Assembly: GCF_003851725.1 (NCBI RefSeq)
Contig: NZ_BHYL01000231.1
Coordinates: 1-45,180, forward strand
Reading direction: 5' to 3'
Source: Cellulomonas algicola
GTDB taxonomy: Bacteria > Actinomycetota > Actinomycetes > Actinomycetales > Cellulomonadaceae
Length of the DNA: 45,180 bases
The position numbers and the translations under genes were made by a program. This document shows, one piece after another, positions 8,519-20,383 of this stretch (the stretch's first letter is position 1; each line of letters opens with the position of its first letter). The notes under the pieces are model-generated. The model was not told the origin of the DNA. It saw only the letters and a list, made by a program, of their open reading frames with translations, and searched no databases.

Positions 8519-9679
8519 TCAGGCGGTCGGCTCCTCCGGGGCGGGCGGCGTGGCCGGCTTCTGCAGCGGCGGCGGCACCGCACCGCCGCCCGGGCGCTGA
8601 CCGAGCTCGACCGTCGGGTCGAACGGACGACCGCTGAGCGTGCCCGCGCTCGTGGCGTCCGCGGTCGCGGCGGCCGACTCGCGCCGCGCCTCCGCGAGGG
8701 CCTCGGCCGGGTCCGTCAGCGCGACGGGCGGCAGGTCCTCGCCGAGCGGGGACTCGCCCGCAGGCCGCGCCGGGCCGCCCGTGTCGCCGGCACCGCTGAA
8801 CCCGCGTGCCAGCTGGCCGAGGGCGCCCGTGAGCTCCGACGGCAGGAACCACATCTTGCTCGACGGGCTCTGCGCGATCTTCGGCAGGATCTGCAGGTAC
8901 TGGTAGGCGAGCAGCTTGGGATCGGCGTCGCCGCGGTGGACCGCGTCGAACACCTGGAGGATCGCGCGCGCCTCACCCTCGGCGGTGAGGATCGCGGCCT
9001 GCGCGGCACCCTCGGCGCGGAGGATCGCAGCCTGCTTCTCGCCCTCGGCCGTGAGGATCTGCGACTGCTTGACGCCCTCGGCGGTGAGGATCGCGGCACG
9101 ACGGTCACGCTCGGCGCGCATCTGCTGCTCCATCGAGCCCTGCACCGAGGCGGGCGGGTCGATGGCCTTGAGCTCGACGCGGTTGACGCGGATGCCCCAG
9201 CGGCCCGTCGCCTCGTCGAGGACGCCGCGCAGCTGGCCGTTGATCTGGTCGCGGCTCGTGAGCGTCTGCTCGAGGTCCATCGACCCGATGACGTTGCGGA
9301 GCGTCGTGACGGTGAGCTGCTCGATGCCGGTGATGTAGTTCGCGATCTCGTAGACGGCCGACTTCGGGTCCGTGACCTGGAAGTAGATGACCGTGTCGAT
9401 GCTCACCACGAGGTTGTCCGAGGTGATCACCGGCTGCGGCGGGAACGACACGACCTGCTCGCGCAGGTCCACGCCCGCGCGGACCCGGTCGACGAACGGG
9501 ATCAGCAGGTGCAGGCCCGCGTCGAGCGTGCGCGAGTAGCGGCCGAGGCGCTCGACGATGATCGCGACGGTCTGCGGCACGATCCGCACCGAGCGGACGA
9601 GCGCGACGACGAGGAACAGCAGGACGAGCCCCGCGACCAGGTAGAAGGCGATCGTGCCCACGTTCGACGTGTCGTCCAA
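8519..9679 (-). CDS. SPFH/band 7 domain protein (slipin/QmcA-like)
   Basis: 386 residues when begun at TTG 9679. An AGGAGG sequence (9685-9690) sits five bases before this TTG, while the in-frame starts further up fall inside the preceding nfeD gene. One N-terminal membrane helix (FYLVAGLVLLFLVVALV) is followed by the band 7 domain (RIVPQTVAIIVERLGRYSRTLDAGLHLLIPFVDRV onward). Then come four 11-residue repeats of the ILTAEGEKQAA type, the coiled-coil region that drives oligomer assembly, and a Pro/Ala-rich tail of about 100 residues. These proteins form membrane microdomain scaffolds. The upstream nfeD partner, known to pair with slipins and flotillins, supports the call. Confidence 0.88.
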   Translation of the reverse strand: MDDTSNVGTIAFYLVAGLVLLFLVVALVRSVRIVPQTVAIIVERLGRYSRTLDAGLHLLIPFVDRVRAGVDLREQVVSFPPQPVITSDNLVVSIDTVIYFQVTDPKSAVYEIANYITGIEQLTVTTLRNVIGSMDLEQTLTSRDQINGQLRGVLDEATGRWGIRVNRVELKAIDPPASVQGSMEQQMRAERDRRAAILTAEGVKQSQILTAEGEKQAAILRAEGAAQAAILTAEGEARAILQVFDAVHRGDADPKLLAYQYLQILPKIAQSPSSKMWFLPSELTGALGQLARGFSGAGDTGGPARPAGESPLGEDLPPVALTDPAEALAEARRESAAATADATSAGTLSGRPFDPTVELGQRPGGGAVPPPLQKPATPPAPEEPTA

Positions 9680-9684
9680 GAGGT

Positions 9685-9690
9685 CCTCCT
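9685..9690 (-). promoter_or_regulatory. Shine-Dalgarno site fixing a TTG start
   Basis: AGGAGG on the minus strand, five bases before TTG 9679. It settles the start of the SPFH gene, because no ATG or GTG is suitably placed between here and the end of nfeD. Confidence 0.7.
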
Positions 9691-9698
9691 CGGGTGGT

Positions 9699-9715
9699 GC
9701 CCGGAGTCTCCGGGC
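9699..9715 (-). other. Intercistronic stem-loop between nfeD and slipin gene
   Basis: A perfect 7-bp inverted repeat (GCCCGGA/TCCGGGC) with a 3-nt loop lies between the nfeD stop (9729) and the slipin ribosome-binding site (9685-9690). It could be a processing or weak attenuation site that sets the ratio of the two proteins. Confidence 0.4.
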
Positions 9716-9728
9716 GGCAGGGCGGTGG

Positions 9729-10199
9729 TCAGTGCGCGGGAGCGACGCCGGGCACGGGCGGCTGCCCCGTCCCGGCCGGGGCGACGACGGCCGTCGCACC
9801 GTCGATGCGGGCGACGCGGACGGGGGTGCCGGGGGCGATCGCGGTGCCGGCGTCGGCGCGCGCGCTCCACACCTCGCCCGCGAGCTTCACGCGGCCGCCC
9901 TCGACCGTGACGGTCGACATGACGACGGCCTCGCGGCCGACGAGCGCCGCGGTGTTGGTCTCGACGAGCGGCATCCGGCCGCGCAGGTGGCGCAGCAGCC
10001 AGGGGCGCAGCGCGAGCAGCAGGAGCGCCGCGGTCGCGCAGGCGACGACGATCTGGACGGGCACCGGTGCGCCGAGGCCCGCGGAGAGCGCCCCGCCGAG
10101 GGCACCACCCGCGAGCATGATGAAGACGAGGTCGAGGGTGAGCATCTCGAGGATGCCGAGCGCGAGCGCCCCGCTGAGCCACCACAGCCAGTCCGGCAC
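9729..10199 (-). CDS. NfeD family membrane protein
   Basis: 156 residues, GTG at 10199 with GGGAGG about eight bases upstream. The N-terminal half has two or three membrane helices (WLWWLSGALALGILEML, LVFIMLAGGALGGALSAGL, VQIVVACATAALLLLAL). The C-terminal half (from about residue 85, GREAVVMSTVTVEGGRVKLAGEVWSARA) is the OB-fold domain. This is the short NfeD form without the N-terminal ClpP-like protease. NfeD proteins pair with SPFH proteins, and the slipin gene follows directly, so the two probably form one membrane complex. A TAGGAT hexamer at 10252-10257 may be the operon's -10 element. Confidence 0.87.
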   Translation of the reverse strand: MPDWLWWLSGALALGILEMLTLDLVFIMLAGGALGGALSAGLGAPVPVQIVVACATAALLLLALRPWLLRHLRGRMPLVETNTAALVGREAVVMSTVTVEGGRVKLAGEVWSARADAGTAIAPGTPVRVARIDGATAVVAPAGTGQPPVPGVAPAH

Positions 10200-10251
10200 G
10201 GCCGAACCTCCCGGTCCCGGCGCGGTCGTCGAATGACCGCGCTGTACACCG

Positions 10252-10257
10252 ATCCTA
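10252..10257 (-). promoter_or_regulatory. Possible -10 (TAGGAT) for nfeD operon
   Basis: TAGGAT on the minus strand, about 53 nt before the nfeD start. No good -35 is seen. It would give a leader of about 45 nt with the GGGAGG site. Confidence 0.35.
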
Positions 10258-10319
10258 GACGATCACTTTGCCCTGGCGTGGGGCAGACGCCCGCCCGGTC
10301 GCCCGGACGAGCGGCGACG

Positions 10320-11105
10320 TCAGCGCGCCGCGCGCGCCGCCCACCGGCCCCCGACGTGGTCCACCTCGAGGTCGAGGCCGAACGCGCCGGACAGGTTCTC
10401 GGCCGTCAGCACCTCGTCGAGCGGGCCCGCCGCGTGCACGCGCCCGTCGCGCAGCAGCAGGAGGTGCGTGAAGCCCGGCGGGATCTCCTCGACGTGGTGC
10501 GTGACCAGCACGAGGACGGGCGAGCGCGGGTCCGCGGCCAGCTCGGACAGCGCCGCGACGAGCTCCTCGCGGCCGCCCAGGTCCAGGCCGGCCGCGGGCT
10601 CGTCGAGCAGCAGCAGCTCCGGGTCCGTCATGAGCGACCGCGCGATCTGCACGCGCTTGCGCTCCCCCTCGCTCAGCGTGCCGAAGAACCGGTCGGCCAG
10701 TCGCTCGACGCCGAACGCGCGCAGCAGGTCCGCGGCACGCTGCTCGTCGAGCTCCTCGTACGACTCGCGCCAGCGGCCCGTCACGCCGTACGCGGCGGTC
10801 AGCACGACGTCGCGCACGGTCTCGCCCGACGGGATGCGGTCGGCGAGCGCCGCGCTGGACAGGCCCACGCGCGGTCGCAGCTCGAACACGTCGACCCGGC
10901 CGAGCCGCGACCCGAGCACGTCGGCGGTGCCCTGGGACGGGTGCATGCGGCCCGACGCGACCTGGAGCATCGTCGTCTTGCCGGCGCCGTTGCGGCCGAG
11001 CACGACCCAGCGCTCGCCCTCCCGGACCGTCCACGACACGTCGTCGAGGATCGTCGTCGTCCCCCGGCGGATCGTCACGGCCTGCAGGTCGAGCACGTCG
11101 GTCAT
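10320..11105 (-). CDS. ABC transporter ATP-binding protein (stand-alone)
   Basis: 261 residues from ATG 11105 (MTDVLDLQAVTIRRG). It has Walker A GRNGAGKTT, signature LSEGERKRV, Walker B LLLLDEPAAGLD and the switch His in VTHHVEEI. No permease or binding-protein gene is adjacent, so its transport partner, if any, is elsewhere. The size and the LSEGERKRVQIARSLM signature are typical of a widely conserved actinobacterial ATPase of unassigned role. An upstream start at 11144 is possible, but TAGGGT lies exactly seven bases before ATG 11105, which points to a leaderless message starting there. It diverges from the unknown gene at 11218. Confidence 0.8.
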   Translation of the reverse strand: MTDVLDLQAVTIRRGTTTILDDVSWTVREGERWVVLGRNGAGKTTMLQVASGRMHPSQGTADVLGSRLGRVDVFELRPRVGLSSAALADRIPSGETVRDVVLTAAYGVTGRWRESYEELDEQRAADLLRAFGVERLADRFFGTLSEGERKRVQIARSLMTDPELLLLDEPAAGLDLGGREELVAALSELAADPRSPVLVLVTHHVEEIPPGFTHLLLLRDGRVHAAGPLDEVLTAENLSGAFGLDLEVDHVGGRWAARAAR

Positions 11106-11112
11106 GGTGACG

Positions 11113-11118
11113 ACCCTA
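11113..11118 (-). promoter_or_regulatory. -10 element (TAGGGT), leaderless promoter
   Basis: TAGGGT ends seven bases before ATG 11105 on the minus strand. There is no Shine-Dalgarno site, so a leaderless transcript is expected. Confidence 0.55.
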
Positions 11119-11205
11119 ACCAACGGGACGAACGTCCTCGGCACGCACCGGCGGGTCGCCCGGCGTGGCCTCGGTCACGTGCGCGGGACGGACCCGGACC
11201 GGCCC

Positions 11206-11211
11206 TACGGT
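11206..11211 (+). promoter_or_regulatory. -10 element (TACGGT), leaderless promoter
   Basis: TACGGT is followed by six bases and GTG 11218. The GGAGG in between touches the start codon and is too close to act as a Shine-Dalgarno site. Confidence 0.5.
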
Positions 11212-11217
11212 GGAGGC

Positions 11218-11988
11218 GTGACGACGCTCGACCTGCCCCGCTCCGTGGTCCTCGCGCTGTGGCTCGCGCAGGACGGGGTGGACCGCGCCGCGATGGCCCG
11301 CGCGGTGCAGGTCGACGACGAGCCGCACACGGTCCGCGCGACCGTCGACGGGTCGGAGCACGTCGACGGTCCCCTGTCGCTGCTGCTCGACGTGTGCGGT
11401 CCCGGGCAGCGCGACGTCGCCGCCCTCGTGCCCGCGCCGGGCGACGCGTCGGGCGCTCCCCCGGCCGTGAGCGCCGCCGCGACCACGGCGGGTGAGGCGC
11501 TCCTCGTCCGCAGCGAGCTCGCGTGCGTCGCGGCGGTGCCGGGCGTCGAGCGGTTCGGGTCCGACCTCGAGCCGGGTCACCTGGTCACCTGGGACGTGCA
11601 CGGCGTCGCCGACTGGCGCACCGCGGTGCTCGGTGCGGCGGGCTCGCTGTCCGACGCCGAGCGCGCGCTGCGGCAGGGGCTCATCGACGCGACCGAGGCG
11701 CTCGTGCGGCTCGACGTGGCCCGGTGGCGGCCCGACGCGGCCGAGCAGATCGCCGGGCTGCGCGACCTCGACCTGCCGGCGTGGCGGCTGCCCGACGGCA
11801 TCGACGGCCGCCGGGTCCGGGTGCTCGCGTCGGCGGCCCGGCTGCGCGGCATCGTCGCGCTCGCGACGCAGGACGACGGCGGCGCGGTCAACCTGTGGCA
11901 GGCCGACCAGCGCTCGACGGCGCTGCGCGAGGTCGACCGCGTCGCCCGCCGCGCGATGGCGGCCGCGGCGACGTCGATCGGACCCTGA
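11218..11988 (+). CDS. Conserved actinobacterial protein of unknown function
   Basis: 256 residues, starting VTTLDLPRSVVLALWLAQDGVDRAAMARAVQ. I do not recognise a domain. There is no signal peptide or membrane helix. The N-terminal 30 residues could fold as a small helical bundle, the middle (about 85-150) is mixed, and the C-terminal half is helical and Arg/Ala rich. A PAWRLPDG segment near 190 may be conserved. The GC-rich third-position codon use and the clean leaderless start argue that it is a real gene. It converges on glgA with only six bases between the stops and diverges from an ABC ATPase. Confidence 0.7.
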   Translation: MTTLDLPRSVVLALWLAQDGVDRAAMARAVQVDDEPHTVRATVDGSEHVDGPLSLLLDVCGPGQRDVAALVPAPGDASGAPPAVSAAATTAGEALLVRSELACVAAVPGVERFGSDLEPGHLVTWDVHGVADWRTAVLGAAGSLSDAERALRQGLIDATEALVRLDVARWRPDAAEQIAGLRDLDLPAWRLPDGIDGRRVRVLASAARLRGIVALATQDDGGAVNLWQADQRSTALREVDRVARRAMAAAATSIGP

Positions 11989-11994
11989 CCCGGC

Positions 11995-16495
<4,501 letters not shown>

Positions 16496-16543
16496 CGACG
16501 GTGCGCCCAACGCCGCGTACCGACGCCGGGCGAGCCCGGACGG

Positions 16544-17062
16544 TCAGCCCGGCAGGCCGAGGCGCTCGAGCGTCGCGCCCGCCGGTGCCAGGCCCGACCA
16601 CGGGCCGGTGAACCCGAGCACGGACCAGCTCGCGGTCGGCACGCCGACCTGCACGCGCGACAGGGCGGCGCCGTCGGAGTCGGGACCCGCGAGCGCGGCG
16701 GCGGCACGGCTCATCGTCGGCTCGTGCCCGACGACGAGCACGGTCGCCACGTCGTCGGCCACGCCGCGCAGGACGTCGAGCAGGGTCGAGACACCCGCGT
16801 CGTACACCTCGTCGCGCAGCTCGAGCGCCGGGTCGGCGCCGAGCGTGCCGCGCACCAGCTCCCACGTCTGCCGGGTGCGCAGGCTGGTCGAGCACAGCAC
16901 GAGGTCGGGGACGAGCCCCGCCTCGGCGAGCTGCGCGCCGACCTGACCGGACTGCTTGCGGCCCACGAGCGACAGCGGCCGCTGGGGGTCGGGAAGGCCC
17001 TCGGGGTGCTCGGCCTTGGCGTGCCGGAGCAGGAGCAGTCGGTGGGTGGAGTCGGACGTCAC
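16544..17062 (-). CDS. SixA-type histidine phosphatase
   Basis: 172 residues, GTG at 17062. LLLLRHAKAEHPEG carries the RHG-like phospho-acceptor histidine, CSTSLRTRQTWE supplies the second Arg, and VVGHEPTMS supplies the second catalytic His. The small size and RHAKAE motif fit the SixA phosphohistidine phosphatase subgroup. It is the third gene of the fabG-fabI unit, 15 nt after fabI. In E. coli SixA acts on the phosphotransferase system; the target here is unknown. It converges on the DUF4037 gene with 48 nt between stops. Confidence 0.85.
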   Translation of the reverse strand: MTSDSTHRLLLLRHAKAEHPEGLPDPQRPLSLVGRKQSGQVGAQLAEAGLVPDLVLCSTSLRTRQTWELVRGTLGADPALELRDEVYDAGVSTLLDVLRGVADDVATVLVVGHEPTMSRAAAALAGPDSDGAALSRVQVGVPTASWSVLGFTGPWSGLAPAGATLERLGLPG

Positions 17063-17077
17063 CGGCTCAGCGTCCCA

Positions 17078-17848
17078 TCACAGGCCCATCGCGTGCACGC
17101 CGCCGTCGACGTGCACGATCTCCCCGGTCGTCGCCGGGAACCAGTCGGACAGGAGCGCGGCGACGGCGCGGGCCGTGGGCTCGGGGTCGGAGACGTCCCA
17201 GCCGAGCGGCGCACGGTCGGGCCAGCCGCCCTCCATGGCCTCGAAGCCCGGGATCGACTTCGCGGCCGTCGTGCGGATCGGGCCCGCGGACACGAGGTTG
17301 ACGCGCACGCCGTGCGGGCCGAGGTCGCGCGCGAGGTACCGGGCGGTCGACTCGAAGGCGGCCTTGGCGACACCCATCCAGTCGTAGACCGGCCACGCGT
17401 ACCGCGCGTCGAACGTGAGGCCGACGACGGCCGAGCCGCGGGCCAGCAGCGGCTGCGCGGCGACGGCGAGCGACTTCAGCGAGTACGCGCTGACGTGCAG
17501 CGCGGTCGCGACGTCGTCCCACTCGCCCGCGAGGAAGTTGCCGCCCATGACGGACTGCGGCGCGAAGCCGATGGAGTGCACGACCCCGTCGAGGCTGTCG
17601 AGCCCGGCCGCACGCACGCGGTCCGCGAGCGCGTCGAGGTCCTCCTGCGACGTCGCGTCGAGCTGCAGGACCTGCGCCTCGACGGGCAGGCGCCGGGCGA
17701 TGGCCTGGGTCAGCCGGAACTGCCGGCCGAACGAGGTGAGCACGACCTGCGCGCCCTGCTCCTGCGCGAGGCGCGCGACGTGGAACGCGATCGAGCCGTC
17801 GGTGAGGACGCCGGTGACGAGGAGCTTCTTGCCGTCGAGCAGACCCAT
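17078..17848 (-). CDS. fabI: Enoyl-ACP reductase (NADH)
   Basis: 256 residues. It reduces trans-2-enoyl-ACP in the last step of type II fatty acid elongation and is the InhA/FabI target class of isoniazid and triclosan. It begins MGLLDGKKLLVTGVLTDGSIAFHVA, the NADH-binding fold with the spaced Gly pattern. The FabI-specific YX6K pair is Tyr155 and Lys162 (YDWMGVAK), and the end PATTGEIVHVDGG is typical. It follows fabG by 45 nt, the same order as mabA-inhA in mycobacteria. Confidence 0.93.
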   Translation of the reverse strand: MGLLDGKKLLVTGVLTDGSIAFHVARLAQEQGAQVVLTSFGRQFRLTQAIARRLPVEAQVLQLDATSQEDLDALADRVRAAGLDSLDGVVHSIGFAPQSVMGGNFLAGEWDDVATALHVSAYSLKSLAVAAQPLLARGSAVVGLTFDARYAWPVYDWMGVAKAAFESTARYLARDLGPHGVRVNLVSAGPIRTTAAKSIPGFEAMEGGWPDRAPLGWDVSDPEPTARAVAALLSDWFPATTGEIVHVDGGVHAMGL

Positions 17849-17893
17849 GGGAGTTCCGTCCTGTTGCGGTGCGTGGGGAAAGGTCGTGGGGGG

Positions 17894-18646
17894 TCAGTGA
17901 CCCATGCCGAGGCCGCCGTCGACGGGGATCACGGCGCCCGAGATGTAGCCGGCGGCGTCGGAGGCGACGAACTCGACGGCCGCGGCGACCTCCTCGGGCT
18001 GCGCGAAGCGCCCGGCAGGGATCGTCGCGAGGTAGGCCTTCTGGCGGTCCTCGGGCAGCGCGCGCGTCATGTCGGTGTCGATGAAGCCGGGCGCGACGAC
18101 GTTCGCGGTGATGCCGCGACCGCCCAGCTCGCGCGTGATCGACCGCGCCATGCCGACGAGCGCCGCCTTCGACGCGGAGTAGTTCACCTGGCCGGGCCCG
18201 CCGTACAGACCGACGACCGACGAGATGAGCACGATGCGCCCGCGACGCAGCCGGATCATGCCCTTGGACGCGCGCCGCACGACGCGGAACGCGCCCGTGA
18301 GGTTGACGTCGAGGACGTCGGTGAACTCCTCGTCGGTCATGCGCAGCAGCAGCTGGTCGCGCGTGACGCCCGCGTTCGCGACGACGACCTCGACCGGGCC
18401 GTGCGCGGCCTCGATCTCGGTGAACGCCGCGTCGACCGCGACGGTGTCCCGCACGTCGGCCACCGCACCCAGCACGCCGTCGGGCAGGTCGCCCGAGCGG
18501 TAGATCGTCGCGACCTTGTCGCCGGCCGCCACGAAGCGCTCCGCGATGGAGCGGCCGATGCCGCGGTTCGCGCCGGTCACGAGGACGCTGCGCGGGCGGT
18601 GCTCGGACCGCGTGGGAGGCGTGGCGTTGTCGGAAGTCTCAGGCAC
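17894..18646 (-). CDS. fabG: 3-oxoacyl-ACP reductase
   Basis: 250 residues from GTG 18646. It reduces 3-oxoacyl-ACP with NADPH. TGANRGIG (24-31) binds the cofactor, NAG is at 91-93, catalytic residues are Ser142/143, Tyr156 and Lys160 (YSASK), and VAPGFIDTDM and IPVDGGLGMGH close the fold. An 18-residue hydrophilic N-terminus precedes the fold, as in MabA. The frame is open to 18706, but TAGCGT lies eight bases before GTG 18646 and decides the start. It heads the fabG-fabI-phosphatase unit and diverges from the DUF3099 gene. Confidence 0.92.
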   Translation of the reverse strand: MPETSDNATPPTRSEHRPRSVLVTGANRGIGRSIAERFVAAGDKVATIYRSGDLPDGVLGAVADVRDTVAVDAAFTEIEAAHGPVEVVVANAGVTRDQLLLRMTDEEFTDVLDVNLTGAFRVVRRASKGMIRLRRGRIVLISSVVGLYGGPGQVNYSASKAALVGMARSITRELGGRGITANVVAPGFIDTDMTRALPEDRQKAYLATIPAGRFAQPEEVAAAVEFVASDAAGYISGAVIPVDGGLGMGH

Positions 18647-18654
18647 GGAACCCG

Positions 18655-18660
18655 ACGCTA
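18655..18660 (-). promoter_or_regulatory. -10 element (TAGCGT), leaderless promoter of fabG
   Basis: TAGCGT on the minus strand ends eight bases before GTG 18646. There is no Shine-Dalgarno site. Confidence 0.5.
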
Positions 18661-18714
18661 TCCGACGTCCCCGGAGCGACGCCGGTCCGGCCCGGCACAG
18701 GAACACCCCGGCAT

Positions 18715-18733
18715 GTTGTGGGAACCGGACAAC
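18715..18733. promoter_or_regulatory. Inverted repeat in the fabG / DUF3099 divergent gap
   Basis: GTTGT and ACAAC are separated by 9 nt, about 55 nt upstream of the predicted fabG -10 and 35 nt upstream of the DUF3099 -10. It may be an operator for a fatty-acid regulator. Support is the symmetry alone. Confidence 0.25.
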
Positions 18734-18768
18734 GGCGGCCCCCGACGGTAGGTGTCCGTCGACCGGAC

Positions 18769-18774
18769 TACGAT
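18769..18774 (+). promoter_or_regulatory. -10 element (TACGAT), leaderless promoter
   Basis: TACGAT is followed by six bases and GTG 18781. Another in-frame GTG sits at 18778, only three bases from the hexamer. Confidence 0.5.
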
Positions 18775-18780
18775 CAGGTG

Positions 18781-19131
18781 GTGAGCAGCCGCAGGACCCC
18801 CAGAGCGCACGACGCGCCGGGCGACGACGTCCAGCGCATCACGTCCGCGCCCGAGTCCCTGGCCGACGACATGGCCCGCCGGCAGCGCCGCTACCTCGCC
18901 CAGATGGGCGTCCGCATGGTGTGCTTCGCGGCCGCCTTCTTCACCTGGGGGCACCTGCCGGTCGTGGTGCCGATCATCCTGCTGATCGCGGCCGTCGTGC
19001 TGCCGTACGTCGCGGTCCTGTTCGCCAACGCGGGGCGCGAGCGGCGCGACACGGACGACGCGTCGTTCATGCAGTACCGCGAGATCGGGCCGGGCTCGGG
19101 TCCGCACCACCAGGTCGGGGGCGGCTCGTGA
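18781..19131 (+). CDS. DUF3099 membrane protein
   Basis: 116 residues. A hydrophilic N-terminus (SSRRTPRAHDAPGDDVQRITSAPESLADDMARRQRRYLAQMGVRM) is followed by two closely spaced helices (VCFAAAFFTWGHLPVVVPIILLIAAVVLPYVAVLFANAG) and a short charged tail. The QRITSAPESLADDMARRQRRY pattern is characteristic of actinobacterial DUF3099 proteins, which have no known function. It is the first gene of a three-gene unit that ends in SURF1, so a role near cytochrome oxidase assembly is possible but not shown. Confidence 0.8.
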   Translation: MSSRRTPRAHDAPGDDVQRITSAPESLADDMARRQRRYLAQMGVRMVCFAAAFFTWGHLPVVVPIILLIAAVVLPYVAVLFANAGRERRDTDDASFMQYREIGPGSGPHHQVGGGS

Positions 19132-19370
19132 GCCTGCTGGGCGGCGTGCCCGACGCCGTCGACGAGCTCGTCTGCTCCGCCCGTGGCTGCCGCGCCGACG
19201 CCGCGTGGGGCCTGCTGTGGAACAACCCGAAGCTGCACACGCCCGAGCGCCGCAAGGTGTGGCTCGCGTGCGACGAGCACCGCGAGCACCTGTCGCAGTA
19301 CCTCGACGTGCGCGGCTTCCTGCGTGACGTCGTCGCGGCCGGCGACCTCGACCGGGTGGCGCCGTCGTGA
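19128..19370 (+). CDS. Small Cys/His protein, conserved in actinobacteria
   Basis: 80 residues, GTG overlapping the DUF3099 stop. Cysteines in VCSARGCRAD and LACDEHREH form a C-x4-C ... C-x2-H-x3-H pattern that could bind zinc. WGLLWNNPKLHTPERRKVWLACDEH and YLDVRGFL are distinctive. Short homologues of this kind are, to my recollection, sometimes labelled acetone carboxylase in databases; the size makes that label implausible. It sits between DUF3099 and SURF1 with overlaps on both sides, implying tight co-translation. Confidence 0.75.
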   Translation: MSLLGGVPDAVDELVCSARGCRADAAWGLLWNNPKLHTPERRKVWLACDEHREHLSQYLDVRGFLRDVVAAGDLDRVAPS

Positions 19371-20383
19371 GTGCGGCCGCTCGCCGGGCCGTCGGGATCG
19401 TCTGCGTCGGGATCGTCCTCGCGACCGCGTGCGTGCTCCTGGGCCGGTGGCAGTGGAACCGGCACGTGTGGCGTGACGCGGCGATCGCGGTCGTGACGAC
19501 CAACTACGCCGCCGACCCCGTGCCGCTCGACGACGTGCTCGCCTCGACGGACGAGACGCTCGGGAAGGCCGACGAGTGGCGCACCGTCGAGGTCGTCGGG
19601 CGGTACGACTCCGACGCGACCGTCCTGCTGCGCAACCGCCCGGTCGACGGCCACCCGGCGTACCACGTTCTCGTCCCGTTCGTGGTGTCGGACGCCTCCG
19701 CGGGCATCGCGGACGACCCGACGGGCGCGGGAGGGGTACTCGTCGTCGACCGCGGCTGGGTGCCGACCGGGGAGGACGCGAGCGCCGCCGTCGACGTGCC
19801 CGCTCCCCCGACCGGCACCGTGACGCTCACCGCGCGCCTGCGGCTCGACGAGCGCGAGACGACCCGCACGGCGCCTCCCGGCCAGGTGCAGGCGGTCGCG
19901 TCGTCGCAGGTCCTCGCGGCGGGCAGGCTGGACGCGGTCCCCTACGCCGCCTACGCGCAGCGGCTGGCGGAGGACCCGGCACCCGCCCAGGTGCCCGGCA
20001 CCCTTCCGCCGCCGAGCACCGACCCGGGCTCGCACCTGTCGTACGCGTTCCAGTGGTGGGCGTTCGCGCTGCTGATCCTCGGCGGGTCGGTGGTCATCGC
20101 GCGCCGCGAGGCGGCCCTCCCGACGGAGGCCGCGACCGGCGACGGCGTCTCCGGCGGCGAGCCGAGCACGGCTCCCCCGGGCGACGGCGCGTCGGACGAC
20201 ACGGACCGACGGTCCGTCCGCCCCGGTGCCGGTGCCGCACCGGCCGGCCACGCACCCGACCGACCGGCACCCCGCCGACGCGGCGGCCGCGCCGAGGACG
20301 AGGAGGACGCGCTCATCGATGCGCAGCTCGCCGCGCGCGGCGGGACCGACGGCCGCGACGGGCCGGTCAGGCCAGCGCGATGA
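19367..20383 (+). CDS. SURF1 family cytochrome oxidase assembly protein
   Basis: 338 residues, GTG overlapping the previous stop. Two membrane helices frame a periplasmic domain: residues about 9-27 (VGIVCVGIVLATACVLLGRWQWNR, with the conserved GRWQ) and about 225-243 (SYAFQWWAFALLILGGSVVIARR, with the conserved YAFQWWAF). SURF1 helps insert heme A into cytochrome c oxidase. After the second helix there is a charged, Pro-rich tail of about 95 residues not needed in other family members. The last 17 bases overlap the 3' end of the convergent ABC-F gene. Heme A synthase is encoded at 39608 in the same window. Confidence 0.88.
   Translation: MSAAARRAVGIVCVGIVLATACVLLGRWQWNRHVWRDAAIAVVTTNYAADPVPLDDVLASTDETLGKADEWRTVEVVGRYDSDATVLLRNRPVDGHPAYHVLVPFVVSDASAGIADDPTGAGGVLVVDRGWVPTGEDASAAVDVPAPPTGTVTLTARLRLDERETTRTAPPGQVQAVASSQVLAAGRLDAVPYAAYAQRLAEDPAPAQVPGTLPPPSTDPGSHLSYAFQWWAFALLILGGSVVIARREAALPTEAATGDGVSGGEPSTAPPGDGASDDTDRRSVRPGAGAAPAGHAPDRPAPRRRGGRAEDEEDALIDAQLAARGGTDGRDGPVRPAR

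Noticed and set aside
10275-10291. GGCGT/ACGCC hairpin after the stand-alone ABC ATPase
   Set aside because: Only 5 bp with a 7-nt loop; not convincing as a terminator at this GC content.
16519-16544. Hairpin between the DUF4037 and SixA-like genes
   Set aside because: The core CCGGGC-GA-GCCCGG has a two-base loop and the outer pairs need an interior loop; it also runs into the stop codon.
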